Notes under the pieces: generated by a model
Database searches by the model: none
The model's input: only the letters and a program-made list of their open reading frames with translations
What the model was told of the DNA's origin: nothing
Assembly (NCBI GenBank): GCA_903888485.1
Contig: CAISTS010000074.1
Location: 1 to 59,374, forward strand
Direction of reading: 5' to 3'
DNA length: 59,374 nt
DNA from: an uncultured bacterium
GTDB taxonomy: Bacteria; Pseudomonadota; Alphaproteobacteria; Rhodospirillales; Rhodospirillaceae
Part shown: positions 1 to 8,587 of the stretch, one piece after another
Numbering within the stretch: position 1 is the stretch's first letter
Layout of the letters: the number at the start of each line of letters is the position of its first letter
Translations under genes and position numbers: made by a program

Positions 1-126
<126 letters not shown>

Positions 127-247
127 TCAGCGGCGGACATCGAGAGCCCAAGACGGCACCCTGCAATGTCCCCAAAAAAACGGCGTTTAAACGCGGGCGG
201 TTCCCCAAAAACTAAGCCCGTTAAACATGCCATCCAACCTGGGGCGG

Positions 248-276
248 TATATAAGGGGGGTGTCCGGGGCCCGCAA
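248..276 (-). promoter_or_regulatory. Candidate dnaK promoter
   Basis: On the minus strand TTGCGG (plus 271-276) and TATATA (plus 248-253) are separated by exactly 17 bp, a sigma-70-like arrangement. It predicts a leader of about 130 nt before the dnaK ATG. A CTTGGC lies just upstream of the -35 and could belong to a heat-shock (RpoH) promoter, but I find no well-spaced RpoH -10 element. No CIRCE (HrcA operator) repeat is visible here. Confidence 0.4.
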
Positions 277-376
277 CGGGCCAAGCGACTCTTTCTAGAG
301 GGATTTTCGGGGAATTCGGGGTCAAAACCATGCCGTTGGGGTTCCCCAGGTCGGCCTTTCAGCCCACATAACCGCG

Positions 377-1015
377 ATGGATCTCGCCCTTCCTGCCCCC
401 CCTCTGACCCTGCCCGCAGGCCTGATTCTGCACCGGAGCGCGGTGGAACTGGCGCGCCAGGAGCACTTGGTCCGGGCTTTGGCCGAGGTTTTGACCGCCG
501 CGCCCCCCATGCACACCCGGGTCAAGGGTGGGGGCATGACGTCGGCGGCCATGACCAACTGCGGGCAGGCTGGCTGGTGGAGCGATGCCAAGGGCTATCG
601 CTATGAACGGACCAACCCCTCCACGGGCAAGTCCTGGCCGGCGATGCCGGCAGAGTTCTTGAGGATCGCCGAGGAGGTCGTGGCCGACAGCCCTTGGCCG
701 GACTTCACGCCCGACGCCTGCCTCGTCAATCACTACGCCGCCGGAGCCAAGATGGGCCTGCACCAGGACAAGGACGAAGCCGACTTCAGCCAGCCCATCG
801 TCACTGTGAGCTTAGGCGACTCCGCCGACTGGTTGATCGGTGGCGCCAAGCGCACCGACAAGGCGGTGGCCTTTCGCGTGAACAGCGGTGACGTGCTGCT
901 GATGGGCGGGAGCGCGCGTATGCTGTTTCACGGCGTACGCAAGATTCATCCAGGCACAAGCCCGCTTGCCGGCATCGCGGGGCGCTATAGCCTGACGTTT
1001 CGGAGAGCCCTTTAG
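377..1015 (+). CDS. alkB: Alpha-ketoglutarate-dependent DNA dealkylase AlkB
   Basis: At 212 residues it matches the length of Escherichia coli AlkB. AlkB is an Fe(II)/2-oxoglutarate dioxygenase that removes 1-methyladenine and 3-methylcytosine lesions by oxidative demethylation. The jelly-roll core is intact. The metal triad is His129 and Asp131 (LHQDKDE) plus His185 (FHGV), and the 2-oxoglutarate arginines are Arg203 and Arg209 in RYSLTFRR; spacing is almost identical to the E. coli enzyme (131/133/187/204/210). The nucleotide-recognition lid (TSAAMTNCGQAGWW) is present near residues 55-68. It is monocistronic, divergent from dnaK. No Ada-type adaptive operon is visible. Confidence 0.95.
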   Translation: MDLALPAPPLTLPAGLILHRSAVELARQEHLVRALAEVLTAAPPMHTRVKGGGMTSAAMTNCGQAGWWSDAKGYRYERTNPSTGKSWPAMPAEFLRIAEEVVADSPWPDFTPDACLVNHYAAGAKMGLHQDKDEADFSQPIVTVSLGDSADWLIGGAKRTDKAVAFRVNSGDVLLMGGSARMLFHGVRKIHPGTSPLAGIAGRYSLTFRRAL

Positions 1016-1044
1016 ATCGTGATCCGAACAGGGAGACGCGGCCA

Positions 1045-1476
1045 TTGCGCTTCAATTGTAACCAATTCCCGAAAATCGCCGGCGTTATTTTGGTCGCCTT
1101 TCCGCTCGCATTCCTGATGTTTGCCGGTTCGGTCTTCTATCGTTTTCTCACGCCCGCGGACGCCGAGTTCGCGCGCTTTTCGAACCCAAGCCACACACTC
1201 GAGGCCGTCATCATTGATCGGCGCATGAACACGACGGCGCCGGACTCTGTGTTGGTTTACATTCTGAAAGCAAAAACACCTGTGACGGGCCACCCAGTCG
1301 TGAACTGGGCTGTCGCAGACGGACTGACGGTGACGTGGTCAGGTGACGACGCGCTGCTCGTGCACGCCGACCGCGCGCGCACGAACGACAAGGATTACGG
1401 CCAGCACGAGGACGTCAGGGTGGGCGGCTCCACCGTGCGCGTGCGCTTTGAGATCGACGCGCTGGAGCCGCGTTGA
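1045..1476 (+). CDS. Small membrane-anchored protein of unknown function
   Basis: A 143-residue protein starting at TTG, chosen because GGGAG lies 9 nt upstream and no better start precedes the hydrophobic segment. Residues 8-32 form one membrane helix or uncleaved signal anchor. The remainder, with alternating hydrophobic residues and a VTWSGDDALLV strand, looks like a small beta-rich domain outside the membrane. It begins 29 bp after alkB, so the two could be co-transcribed. Its stop abuts the stop of the convergent dehydrogenase gene. I do not recognise the family. Confidence 0.7.
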   Translation: MRFNCNQFPKIAGVILVAFPLAFLMFAGSVFYRFLTPADAEFARFSNPSHTLEAVIIDRRMNTTAPDSVLVYILKAKTPVTGHPVVNWAVADGLTVTWSGDDALLVHADRARTNDKDYGQHEDVRVGGSTVRVRFEIDALEPR

Positions 1477-2733
1477 CTACTTCTTGTAGGTCACGCGCCA
1501 GACGATCTTGGAAATCTCGTCGGCGATGAGGAGGCTCCCGTCTTTCCAGACCGCGACACCCGACGGGCGTCCCCACACTTCCGCTGTCGCGCCCTCGCCC
1601 GTCCAGAAGCCGCTGGCGAACACCTGATAATCGCCCGCCGGCTTCTTGTCCTTGAACGGCACATAGGCGACGTAATAGCCGCGCGGCTGGGCGGCGTTCC
1701 ACGAGCCGCGCAAACCGACGAAGGCACCGCCGCGATATTCTGCGGGGAACATGTCCCCATCGTAAAACGTGATGCCGATCGGCGCCGAGTGCGAGCGGAA
1801 CAGCACATCGGGCACGATAGCTTTCGCCACGAGGTCGGGCCGCTTGTCGGCAAAACCCGGTTGCGGATTCTTGCCGATGTAGCTGTAAGGCCAGCCGTAG
1901 AAGCCGCCGTCGGCGACGCGCGTGAGGTAATCGGGCACTAATTCATCGCCCATGGTGTCGCGCTCGTTGACCACGGTGTAAAGATCGTTGGTGCCGGGAT
2001 AGAACGTTGTGCCGACGGGATTGCGCAGGCCCGTTGCGAACGTGCGCTGATTGCCGGCCCGCGTGCCTTCGGCATTCAGCGTGAATTCCTGGATGGTCGC
2101 GCGCGGCAGCGGTTCTTCGTTGATGTTGCTGATGGAGCCGATGGCCACATAGAACTTGTTCTCGTCAGAGCCGAAAACGAGGCTGCGCGTCGAATGCCCG
2201 CCGCCCACACCGAAGGCGCCTTCCGGCGTGACCATGACTTCCTTGCCGGTGGCTTTGGTGTCGCCCGGCGCATAGGGAATGCGCCAGACGCCGGCGCTGT
2301 CGGCGACATAGAGCGCGCCCTTGGCGAAATCCAAACCGAAGGGAATGCGGAAGCCGCTGGTGAAGGTCGAAACGACTTCGGCTTTGTAATCACCGTCGGC
2401 GTCGCGCAGCAGCGTGATGCGGCCGGCGCCCTGCTCGGCGACAAGCACATCGCCGTTGGGCGCGACCAGGAGATTGCGTGGACTGGCGAGGCCTTCGGCG
2501 AAAATATCGACGGTGAAACCCGGCGGCACCTGCGGCATGGCGTTGCCGGGGCGCGGGATGTTGCGCGAGCCGTTGGCCTTGCTGGGCGTGTCGTTGGGCT
2601 TGGCGAGCGAAGCGGGTTCGATCTTGATGCGCGTCCCCGGCGTCTGGACCGCCACGGCCGCTGCCGAGACATAGAACGAAGCCAGCGCCGCAGCGCCTAA
2701 GAGTGCACCTGTCGCAACCCAACGCGCCTTCAT
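1477..2733 (-). CDS. Periplasmic sorbosone/glucose dehydrogenase-like beta-propeller protein
   Basis: The protein has 418 residues, with an N-terminal signal peptide (about residues 1-29) and a low-complexity Pro/Asn linker. A six-bladed propeller of the glucose/sorbosone dehydrogenase (PQQ-binding) family follows, with the typical VPPGFTVDIFAEGLASPRNL opening, GFRIPFGLDF, GLRNPVGTTFYP, DGGFYGWPYSY and SAPIGITFYDG repeats. Relatives oxidise aldoses or sorbosone in the periplasm using PQQ, but substrate specificity cannot be predicted and no PQQ synthesis genes are in the window. The gene lies between dnaK/alkB and grpE and shares no obvious pathway with them. Confidence 0.85.
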   Translation of the reverse strand: MKARWVATGALLGAAALASFYVSAAAVAVQTPGTRIKIEPASLAKPNDTPSKANGSRNIPRPGNAMPQVPPGFTVDIFAEGLASPRNLLVAPNGDVLVAEQGAGRITLLRDADGDYKAEVVSTFTSGFRIPFGLDFAKGALYVADSAGVWRIPYAPGDTKATGKEVMVTPEGAFGVGGGHSTRSLVFGSDENKFYVAIGSISNINEEPLPRATIQEFTLNAEGTRAGNQRTFATGLRNPVGTTFYPGTNDLYTVVNERDTMGDELVPDYLTRVADGGFYGWPYSYIGKNPQPGFADKRPDLVAKAIVPDVLFRSHSAPIGITFYDGDMFPAEYRGGAFVGLRGSWNAAQPRGYYVAYVPFKDKKPAGDYQVFASGFWTGEGATAEVWGRPSGVAVWKDGSLLIADEISKIVWRVTYKK

Positions 2734-2747
2734 GGTCCCGCTCCTGA

Positions 2748-3377
2748 TTAGATCGTGGTGTTGACTCCGCTGGCGCCGCCGGCGCCGCCGCTGCTCTCGC
2801 GCTTCGGGCCGCCGCGCGCGATGACCACCATCGCCGGGCGCAGCAGCCGGTCATGCATCATATACCCATCCTGGAAGACCTGCACGATCGTGCCGGCCGG
2901 CACGTTCGGGTTATCGACCTCCTGGATCGCATTGTGAAAATTGGCGTCGAAGGGCTGGTTCAGCACGTTCATCCGGCGCACGCCCTGGTTCTCGAACACG
3001 GTCTCGAGTTCCTTGGCCGTCAGCTCGATGCCGGTGGCCAGGTTGCGCAAGGTGTCGTTGGACGCCCGCAGCTCCGCCGGTGCGGCCAGCAGCGCGCGGC
3101 CCAAATTGTCCGCGACTTGTAACAAAGCCTTGGCGATGTTCGACACCGCGTACTTGGCATTGTCGGCAATGCGTTTGTCGGCGCGCTTGGAGGCATTCTC
3201 GGCTTCGGCCAGCGCCAGCAACTTCTCTTTCTTCAACTCTTCGACCAGCGCTTCGAGCGCGGCGATATGCGCGGTGACATCGGCCGCCAGCGCGCCGGCG
3301 GCGGGATCGGCGCCGTTGGCGCCCGGGGTGGGCGGAGCGTTCGGATCGGGAGGATTATTGGAGGCGTTATTGGACAT
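2748..3377 (-). CDS. grpE: Nucleotide exchange factor GrpE
   Basis: GrpE releases ADP from DnaK and acts as a thermosensor of the chaperone cycle. From the ATG at 3377 it has 209 residues: an acidic, Pro/Asn-rich disordered head (1-35), a long coiled coil (about 38-90), then the compact beta-wing domain containing FQDGYMMHDRLLRPAMVVIARG near the C-terminus, the DnaK-contacting signature. A GTG two codons upstream also opens the frame, but AAGAG lies at the right distance from the ATG. It lies 53 bp downstream of hrcA, so hrcA-grpE is probably one transcript. An unusual C-terminal Gly/Ala tail follows the wing. Confidence 0.95.
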   Translation of the reverse strand: MSNNASNNPPDPNAPPTPGANGADPAAGALAADVTAHIAALEALVEELKKEKLLALAEAENASKRADKRIADNAKYAVSNIAKALLQVADNLGRALLAAPAELRASNDTLRNLATGIELTAKELETVFENQGVRRMNVLNQPFDANFHNAIQEVDNPNVPAGTIVQVFQDGYMMHDRLLRPAMVVIARGGPKRESSGGAGGASGVNTTI

Positions 3378-3430
3378 GGGCACTCTTGTGTTCGCGGAGG
3401 TCAGGGAGCTCTTACTGTCTGGGCGTTGTC

Positions 3431-4507
3431 TTACTGTTCGAGCATGCGTCCGACAAGCTTGGCGGTGTAGTCGACCATCGGGATGATGCGGGCGTAGTTA
3501 AGTCGCGTGGGGCCAATGACGCCGATGGCCCCGACGATCTGTTCGCGCGCGTTCTGGAACGGGGCGACAACCATAGAACACCCTGCCATCCCGAAAAGTT
3601 CATTCTGGGCGCCGATGAAAATCTGTACCCCGTCGGCCCGCCCGACAAGGTCCAACACCCGCACCATCTGCTCGCGCGCTTCCAGTACGGTGAAGAGGTG
3701 GCGAATGCTGTCGAGGTCCTCGATGGCAGTGACATTATTGAGAAGGTTCGATTGGCCCTTGATGATGAGCGCCGCATCGCGGCCTGTGTTGGGCCCACTG
3801 CCCTGGCCGCTCCAGATGGCCAGCCCCGCCGTGACCACCTTGGCCGTGAGTTCATCGAGCTGCGCGCGGCGCGATTCGATCTCGGCAAGGACATTGCTGC
3901 GGGCTTCGGCGATGGTTTTGCCGGCAAGGTGACTCGCCAGGAAATTGCCGGCCTCGACCAGCGTGGACGGCGGAAGGTCCGCGGGCACGTCGATGAGGCG
4001 GTTTTCGACCATGCCGGTCTCGTTGACGATGACAACGAGCGCGCGGCCGGGCTTGAGGTTGACGAACTCGATGTGACGCAGCGGCGCTTCCACCTTTGGC
4101 GCCAGCACCAGACTCGCGCATTGCGCGAGGCCTGCCAAAGTGCCCGTGGCTTGGGTCAGCACATCTTCAGAAGAACGCCCCGCGGCCTGGCAGTGGGCGT
4201 CGATGGCCTTACGCTCCTCGGCATCGAGGCCGCCCACTTGCAGAATGCCGCTTACAAACATGCGCAGCCCTGCCTCCGTGGGCAGACGCCCCGCCGAGGT
4301 GTGGGGTGCGAACAAGAGCCCCGCGTACTCAAGGTCGGCCATGATGTTGCGGATGGTGGCCGGCGAGAGCATGCCGCCCAGCTTGCGCGCGATGGTGCGC
4401 GAGCCGACGGGCTCGCCGGTCTCGACGTAGGCATCGACGATATGGCGGAAAATCTCGCGGCTGCGCTCGTTGAGCGCGACGATGCCGTGAGAATCCGGGC
4501 CGATCAT
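3431..4507 (-). CDS. hrcA: Heat-inducible transcription repressor HrcA
   Basis: HrcA represses groESL or dnaK operons by binding CIRCE and is kept active by GroEL. The chosen ATG gives 358 residues starting MIGPDSHGIVALNERSREIF, where homologues begin. A winged helix follows (about 12-85, with GEPVGSRTIARKL and ATIRNIMADLEYAGLL), then the dimerisation and GAF-like domains (ending RLNYARIIPMVDYTAKLVG). The frame stays open 42 codons further upstream to an ATG at 4633, but that would run almost into rph. The gene is divergent from rph, with about 145 bp between. I found no CIRCE copy in the window, so its targets lie elsewhere. Confidence 0.95.
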   Translation of the reverse strand: MIGPDSHGIVALNERSREIFRHIVDAYVETGEPVGSRTIARKLGGMLSPATIRNIMADLEYAGLLFAPHTSAGRLPTEAGLRMFVSGILQVGGLDAEERKAIDAHCQAAGRSSEDVLTQATGTLAGLAQCASLVLAPKVEAPLRHIEFVNLKPGRALVVIVNETGMVENRLIDVPADLPPSTLVEAGNFLASHLAGKTIAEARSNVLAEIESRRAQLDELTAKVVTAGLAIWSGQGSGPNTGRDAALIIKGQSNLLNNVTAIEDLDSIRHLFTVLEAREQMVRVLDLVGRADGVQIFIGAQNELFGMAGCSMVVAPFQNAREQIVGAIGVIGPTRLNYARIIPMVDYTAKLVGRMLEQ

Positions 4508-4651
4508 GGACACGTGGGGGTTCTTCGCAAATGAGTGCAGATTGAGGGTCTCGGCTATGTAAGCCGCACCCTCTGGTCCGTCAATGTACCCGGCTTTGAC
4601 CCTCGCGGTGCAGGGTGTTAGACGAAGCCACATTCAACATCTGGGACCCTC

Positions 4652-5386
4652 ATGACCGCCAAACGCAACGCCGGCCGCGCCGCCGATTCCCTGCGCACCA
4701 TCAGTTTCGACCTGGGCGTCAATAAACACGCCGAAGGGTCGTGTCTGGTGAAGTTCGGCGACACGCACGTGCTGTGCCTCGCTACGGTTGAAGACTCTGT
4801 GCCGCCATGGCTGAAGAACAGCGGCAAAGGTTGGGTCACCGCCGAATACGGCATGCTGCCGCGCGCGACTAACACGCGCACCGCGCGCGAAGCGGCCAAG
4901 GGCGGCCAGTCGGGCCGCACGCAAGAGATCCAGCGCCTGGTCGGCCGCGCATTGCGCGCCGTGACCGACATCCGCGGCTTTGGCGAGATTCAAGTGCGCG
5001 TCGACTGCGACGTCATCCAGGCCGACGGCGGCACACGCACCGCCAGCATCACCGGCGCGTATCTCGCGCTCTATCAAGCCTTCATGACCATGAAGCGCCT
5101 CGGCGCGATCACAAAAATTCCGTTGCGCGAGCCGGTGGCTGCCGTGAGCTGCGGTCTTGTGAAAGGCGCGGCCTTTCTCGATCTCGACTACGAAGAGGAT
5201 TCCGGCGCGCAGGCCGACGCCAATTTCGTGCTGACGGCGTCCAACAAGATCGTCGAAATCCAAGGCACAGCCGAAGACCATCCCTTCGCCGAAGAAGAGT
5301 TCCTGGCACTGCTGGCGCTGGCGAAGAAAGGGACGGCGGAGTTGGTCGTAATGCAGCGCGCGGCGCTTGCACAAGCCGGCCTCTGA
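4652..5386 (+). CDS. rph: Ribonuclease PH
   Basis: This 244-residue phosphorolytic 3'-5' exoribonuclease trims tRNA precursor tails. The single RNase PH domain is complete: [17 protein letters not shown] (phosphate and RNA-binding arginines, about 60-78), the [17 protein letters not shown] helix, and the conserved [21 protein letters not shown] core (about 114-134). It heads a tight rph-rdgB-hemW operon, with 4 bp to rdgB. Divergence from hrcA is a common arrangement in alphaproteobacteria. Confidence 0.97.
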   Translation: MTAKRNAGRAADSLRTISFDLGVNKHAEGSCLVKFGDTHVLCLATVEDSVPPWLKNSGKGWVTAEYGMLPRATNTRTAREAAKGGQSGRTQEIQRLVGRALRAVTDIRGFGEIQVRVDCDVIQADGGTRTASITGAYLALYQAFMTMKRLGAITKIPLREPVAAVSCGLVKGAAFLDLDYEEDSGAQADANFVLTASNKIVEIQGTAEDHPFAEEEFLALLALAKKGTAELVVMQRAALAQAGL

Positions 5387-5390
5387 TCCA

Positions 5391-5987
5391 ATGCCGCGGC
5401 ATTTCGCAGGCGGGCGTTTGGTCGTGGCGAGCCACAACGCCGGCAAGGTGCGCGAAATCCGCGAGTTGCTGACGCCGTTCAAAGCCGATGTCGTCTCCGC
5501 CGGCGAACTCAATCTGCCCGAACCGGAAGAGACCGCGCTCACCTTCACCGGCAATGCCGAACTGAAAGCACTCGCCGCCGCGAAGGGCGCGAAGCTGCCG
5601 TCGCTCGCCGATGATTCCGGTCTGGTGATTGACGCCCTCGATGGCGCGCCGGGAATTTATTCCGCGCGCTGGGCGGGGCCCACCAAGGACTTCGCCGTTG
5701 CCTTTGCGCGCATCCAGCGCGAAATGGCCGGTGAGACCAACACGCGTGCGCACTTTGTCTGCGCGCTCTCACTGGCCTGGCCCGACGGCCACTGCGACTC
5801 ATTTGAGGGCAAAATCAGCGGACATCTGACGTTTCCGCCGCAGGGGCTGAAAGGCTTTGGCTACGACCCCATTTTCATCGCCGATGGTTACAGCGTGACA
5901 TTCGCGCAAATGGAACCGCACGAGAAACACGCCATTAGTCACCGCGCCGACGCTTTCCGCCAACTGGTCGCCGCCTGCTTCCAATGA
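5391..5987 (+). CDS. rdgB: XTP/dITP diphosphatase (Ham1/RdgB)
   Basis: RdgB hydrolyses non-canonical purine triphosphates (XTP, dITP) to monophosphates, keeping them out of DNA. The ATG at 5391 gives 198 residues and the canonical start ([15 protein letters not shown], SHNxxK motif near residues 13-18). An upstream TTG in frame would overlap rph and is less likely. Further signatures are [23 protein letters not shown] and the C-terminal GFGYDPIF...SHRADAF. It overlaps hemW by ATGA, so the two are translationally coupled. Confidence 0.96.
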   Translation: MPRHFAGGRLVVASHNAGKVREIRELLTPFKADVVSAGELNLPEPEETALTFTGNAELKALAAAKGAKLPSLADDSGLVIDALDGAPGIYSARWAGPTKDFAVAFARIQREMAGETNTRAHFVCALSLAWPDGHCDSFEGKISGHLTFPPQGLKGFGYDPIFIADGYSVTFAQMEPHEKHAISHRADAFRQLVAACFQ

Positions 5988-7171
5988 ACGCGCGGACGCA
6001 AGGTGACGAGGGTTTTGGACTTTATGTCCACTGGCCCTTCTGTATCTCCAAGTGCCCCTACTGTGACTTCAACAGCCATGTCGCCGAGCGCATCGATCAG
6101 AATGCATGGCGCGATGCGCTGCTGATCGAACTCGCTTACTACGCCGCGCGCACACCGGGCCGTCTGCTCACCAGCATTTTCTTCGGTGGCGGTACGCCAT
6201 CGTTGATGAACCCCCAGACGACCGCGGCGCTCATTGAAGCCGCGCGTAAACATTGGCGCACGGCCAACGATCTTGAGATCACGCTCGAGGCCAATCCGGG
6301 CACGGTTGACGCCGATCGCTTTCGTGCGATCCGTGCGGCGGGTGTCGCCCGGCTTTCCATGGGCGTACAGGCCCTGAACGATGCTGATCTCAAATTCCTC
6401 GGCCGCCGCCATAGCGTCGCTGAAGCGCGGACGGCGTGGCGCGCGGCGGCGGCGATTTTCCCGCGCACTTCGTTCGATCTCATCTACGCACGGCCCGGGC
6501 AAACACTGGAGATGTGGGAGCGCGAACTCACCGAAGCGCTCACGGAAGTGCGCCAGCAAGGCATCACACACCTCTCGCTCTATCAACTCACCATGGAGCC
6601 GGGCACGGCGATGTTCGAGGCGCACGCGCGCGGCGATTTCGTCCTGCCCGACGAGGATGCGTGCGCGACGCTTTTTGAGAAAACCCAGGAGCTTTGCGCG
6701 CGCGCCGGTTTTCCCGCTTACGAGATTTCCAATCACGCCGCGGATGATGCGATGTGCCGCCACAATCTCACTTACTGGCGCGGCGGCGATTATGTCGGTG
6801 TCGGTCCAGGCGCGCACGGCCGGCTGTTCGAAGGTGGAAGTGCGCGCGCGACCCGCCAGGTCAAAGCGCCGGCGCTGTGGCTGAAGCGGGTGCGCGAGCG
6901 CGGTCATGGCACCCAGGAAGAGCAAGAGCTCGCGGCCGAGTCGCGCGCCCAGGAGCTGGTGATGGTCGGTCTGCGGCTGGCCGAGGGCATCGATAAGACC
7001 CGCTTCGCCCGGCTGGCTGGCCGGCCTTTGGGCGATCTCATCGACCCCGAAGCGGCTGCCGCCTTGGCTGCCGATGGGTACCTGGTCGATACCCCCGCCG
7101 TGCTTACGGCCACTCCCAAGGGGCGGTTGGCGTTGAATGCCCTTTTGCGGGAATTGCTGATTGCAAATTGA
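5984..7171 (+). CDS. hemW: Radical SAM heme chaperone HemW
   Basis: A 395-residue HemN-like radical SAM protein. Family members with this architecture deliver heme to target proteins rather than oxidising coproporphyrinogen. The 4Fe-4S motif is Cys20, Cys24, Cys27 ([11 protein letters not shown]), the three-cysteine CxxxCxxC form; the fourth cysteine found in true HemN enzymes is replaced by Phe. Other marks are [30 protein letters not shown] and the C-terminal HemN_C winged domain. It starts inside the rdgB stop codon. The following 197 bp hold no gene. Confidence 0.95.
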   Translation: MNARTQGDEGFGLYVHWPFCISKCPYCDFNSHVAERIDQNAWRDALLIELAYYAARTPGRLLTSIFFGGGTPSLMNPQTTAALIEAARKHWRTANDLEITLEANPGTVDADRFRAIRAAGVARLSMGVQALNDADLKFLGRRHSVAEARTAWRAAAAIFPRTSFDLIYARPGQTLEMWERELTEALTEVRQQGITHLSLYQLTMEPGTAMFEAHARGDFVLPDEDACATLFEKTQELCARAGFPAYEISNHAADDAMCRHNLTYWRGGDYVGVGPGAHGRLFEGGSARATRQVKAPALWLKRVRERGHGTQEEQELAAESRAQELVMVGLRLAEGIDKTRFARLAGRPLGDLIDPEAAAALAADGYLVDTPAVLTATPKGRLALNALLRELLIAN

Positions 7172-7368
7172 TATTAAATAGCAATATTAGTCAGTTGTGG
7201 GTAATTTTGGCCCTGAATCCTGCCTTGTGTAAAGGCTTAAGAGCGCCACGGATATGGCTGAAAAGCCCTGACTTTTTGCGTTTTCTTCACGCTTCGTATA
7301 CCTTGCTGACCGAGGATCAGTGCAGGATGTTAACGTCTGCAATGCGTTAGGGCGCGGACTTAAGGTAT

Positions 7369-8559
7369 ATGTACAACACGCGTTTGGATGGGCTGACGGA
7401 ATATCCGTTCCAGCGCCTGGCGGCGTTGCTGAACGGCATTACACCGCCGGCGTCGCAGCTGGTGATGTCCATCGGCGAGCCGCAGCACGCGCCGCCGGCC
7501 TTGCTCCATCAGGCCCTCACACAGAATCCTGAAGGTTGGGGCAAATACCCGCTCAACGCGGGTACGCCTGAATACCGCGCCGCCGTCGCCGCCTGGTGCG
7601 CGCGGCGATTCGGTCTGCCCGCCGGATTCCTCGACGCCGAGAAGCACATCCTGCCCGTGGCCGGCAGCCGCGAAGCCTTGTTCATGGCCGCGCAGCTCTG
7701 TGTGCCGCCCACCAAGAGCGGCAAGACGCCCGCGGTGCTGATGCCCAACCCGTTTTACCAAGTGTATTTCGGCGCCGCGGTCATGAACGCCGCCGATCCG
7801 ATCTTCGTGCCCGCGACGAAGGACACCGATTTCTTGCCCGACTACTCCGCTGTGGCGCGCGCCGATCTCGAGCGTGCCGCCATGGCGTACCTCTGCACGC
7901 CCGCCAATCCACAAGGCACGGTCGCGGGCCTCGAGGTTTTGAAGGACGCTATCCGCCTCGCGCGCAAACATGACTTCGTGCTGGTGTCCGACGAGTGCTA
8001 CTCCGAGATCTACACCGGCGCGCCGCCAGCCGGCGCGCTTGAGGCTTGCGCCGCGCTCGGCGAAGGTCTCGCCAACGTGCTGGTGTTCAATTCACTGTCG
8101 AAGCGCTCAAGCGCGCCCGGCTTGCGCGCGGGCTTTGTCGCCGGCGATGAAAAACTCATCGCGCAGTTCAGCAAGCTGCGCGCCCATGGCGGCGCTGTGG
8201 TGCCCGTGCCAGTTCTGGCCGCAGCGACAGCGCTCTGGTGTGACGAGACGCATGTCGAAGAGAACCGCGCGCTCTACCGCGCGAAGTTCGACGATGCCGC
8301 AGGAATCTTCGGGAGCACGTTCGGTTTCTATCGCCCTGCCGGTGGATTCTTTCTGTGGCTCGACGTCGGTGACGGCGAAGCCGCAACCCAAAAACTCTGG
8401 CGTGACGCTGGCGTCAAAGTGCTGCCGGGCGGCTATCTCGCCCGCGCCACCAGCGGCGCCAACCCGGGCCAACCCTACATCCGCGTCGCGCTCGTGCATG
8501 GGCGCGACAAAACCAAAGATGCGCTGCTGCGCATGAAAACTTGCCTCGAGAAACAGTGA
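7369..8559 (+). CDS. dapC: Succinyldiaminopimelate transaminase, class I aminotransferase
   Basis: This 396-residue PLP-dependent class I/II aminotransferase most resembles the DapC branch used by alphaproteobacteria for N-succinyl-L,L-diaminopimelate synthesis (lysine and peptidoglycan). Landmarks are a substrate loop ([10 protein letters not shown]), cofactor-binding TPANPQGT (about 177-184), Asp208 contacting the pyridine nitrogen, the Schiff-base Lys245 in [12 protein letters not shown], and a C-terminal carboxylate-binding arginine in YIRVAL. AAGG lies 3-4 nt before the ATG. Function within the family is assigned by overall resemblance; related class I enzymes are hard to separate without a tree. 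Confidence 0.85.
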   Translation: MYNTRLDGLTEYPFQRLAALLNGITPPASQLVMSIGEPQHAPPALLHQALTQNPEGWGKYPLNAGTPEYRAAVAAWCARRFGLPAGFLDAEKHILPVAGSREALFMAAQLCVPPTKSGKTPAVLMPNPFYQVYFGAAVMNAADPIFVPATKDTDFLPDYSAVARADLERAAMAYLCTPANPQGTVAGLEVLKDAIRLARKHDFVLVSDECYSEIYTGAPPAGALEACAALGEGLANVLVFNSLSKRSSAPGLRAGFVAGDEKLIAQFSKLRAHGGAVVPVPVLAAATALWCDETHVEENRALYRAKFDDAAGIFGSTFGFYRPAGGFFLWLDVGDGEAATQKLWRDAGVKVLPGGYLARATSGANPGQPYIRVALVHGRDKTKDALLRMKTCLEKQ

Positions 8560-8587
8560 AGTCCGCGTTCATAAGGGAATTGAGACC

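Noticed and set aside
3375..3400. GAGTGC half-site near the grpE start as a CIRCE element
   Set aside because: The matching GCACTC half is absent at the required 9-bp spacing.
3386..4534. Open frame of 382 codons on the plus strand across hrcA
   Set aside because: Antisense to HrcA, which has complete domains; no conserved motif and no ribosome binding site.
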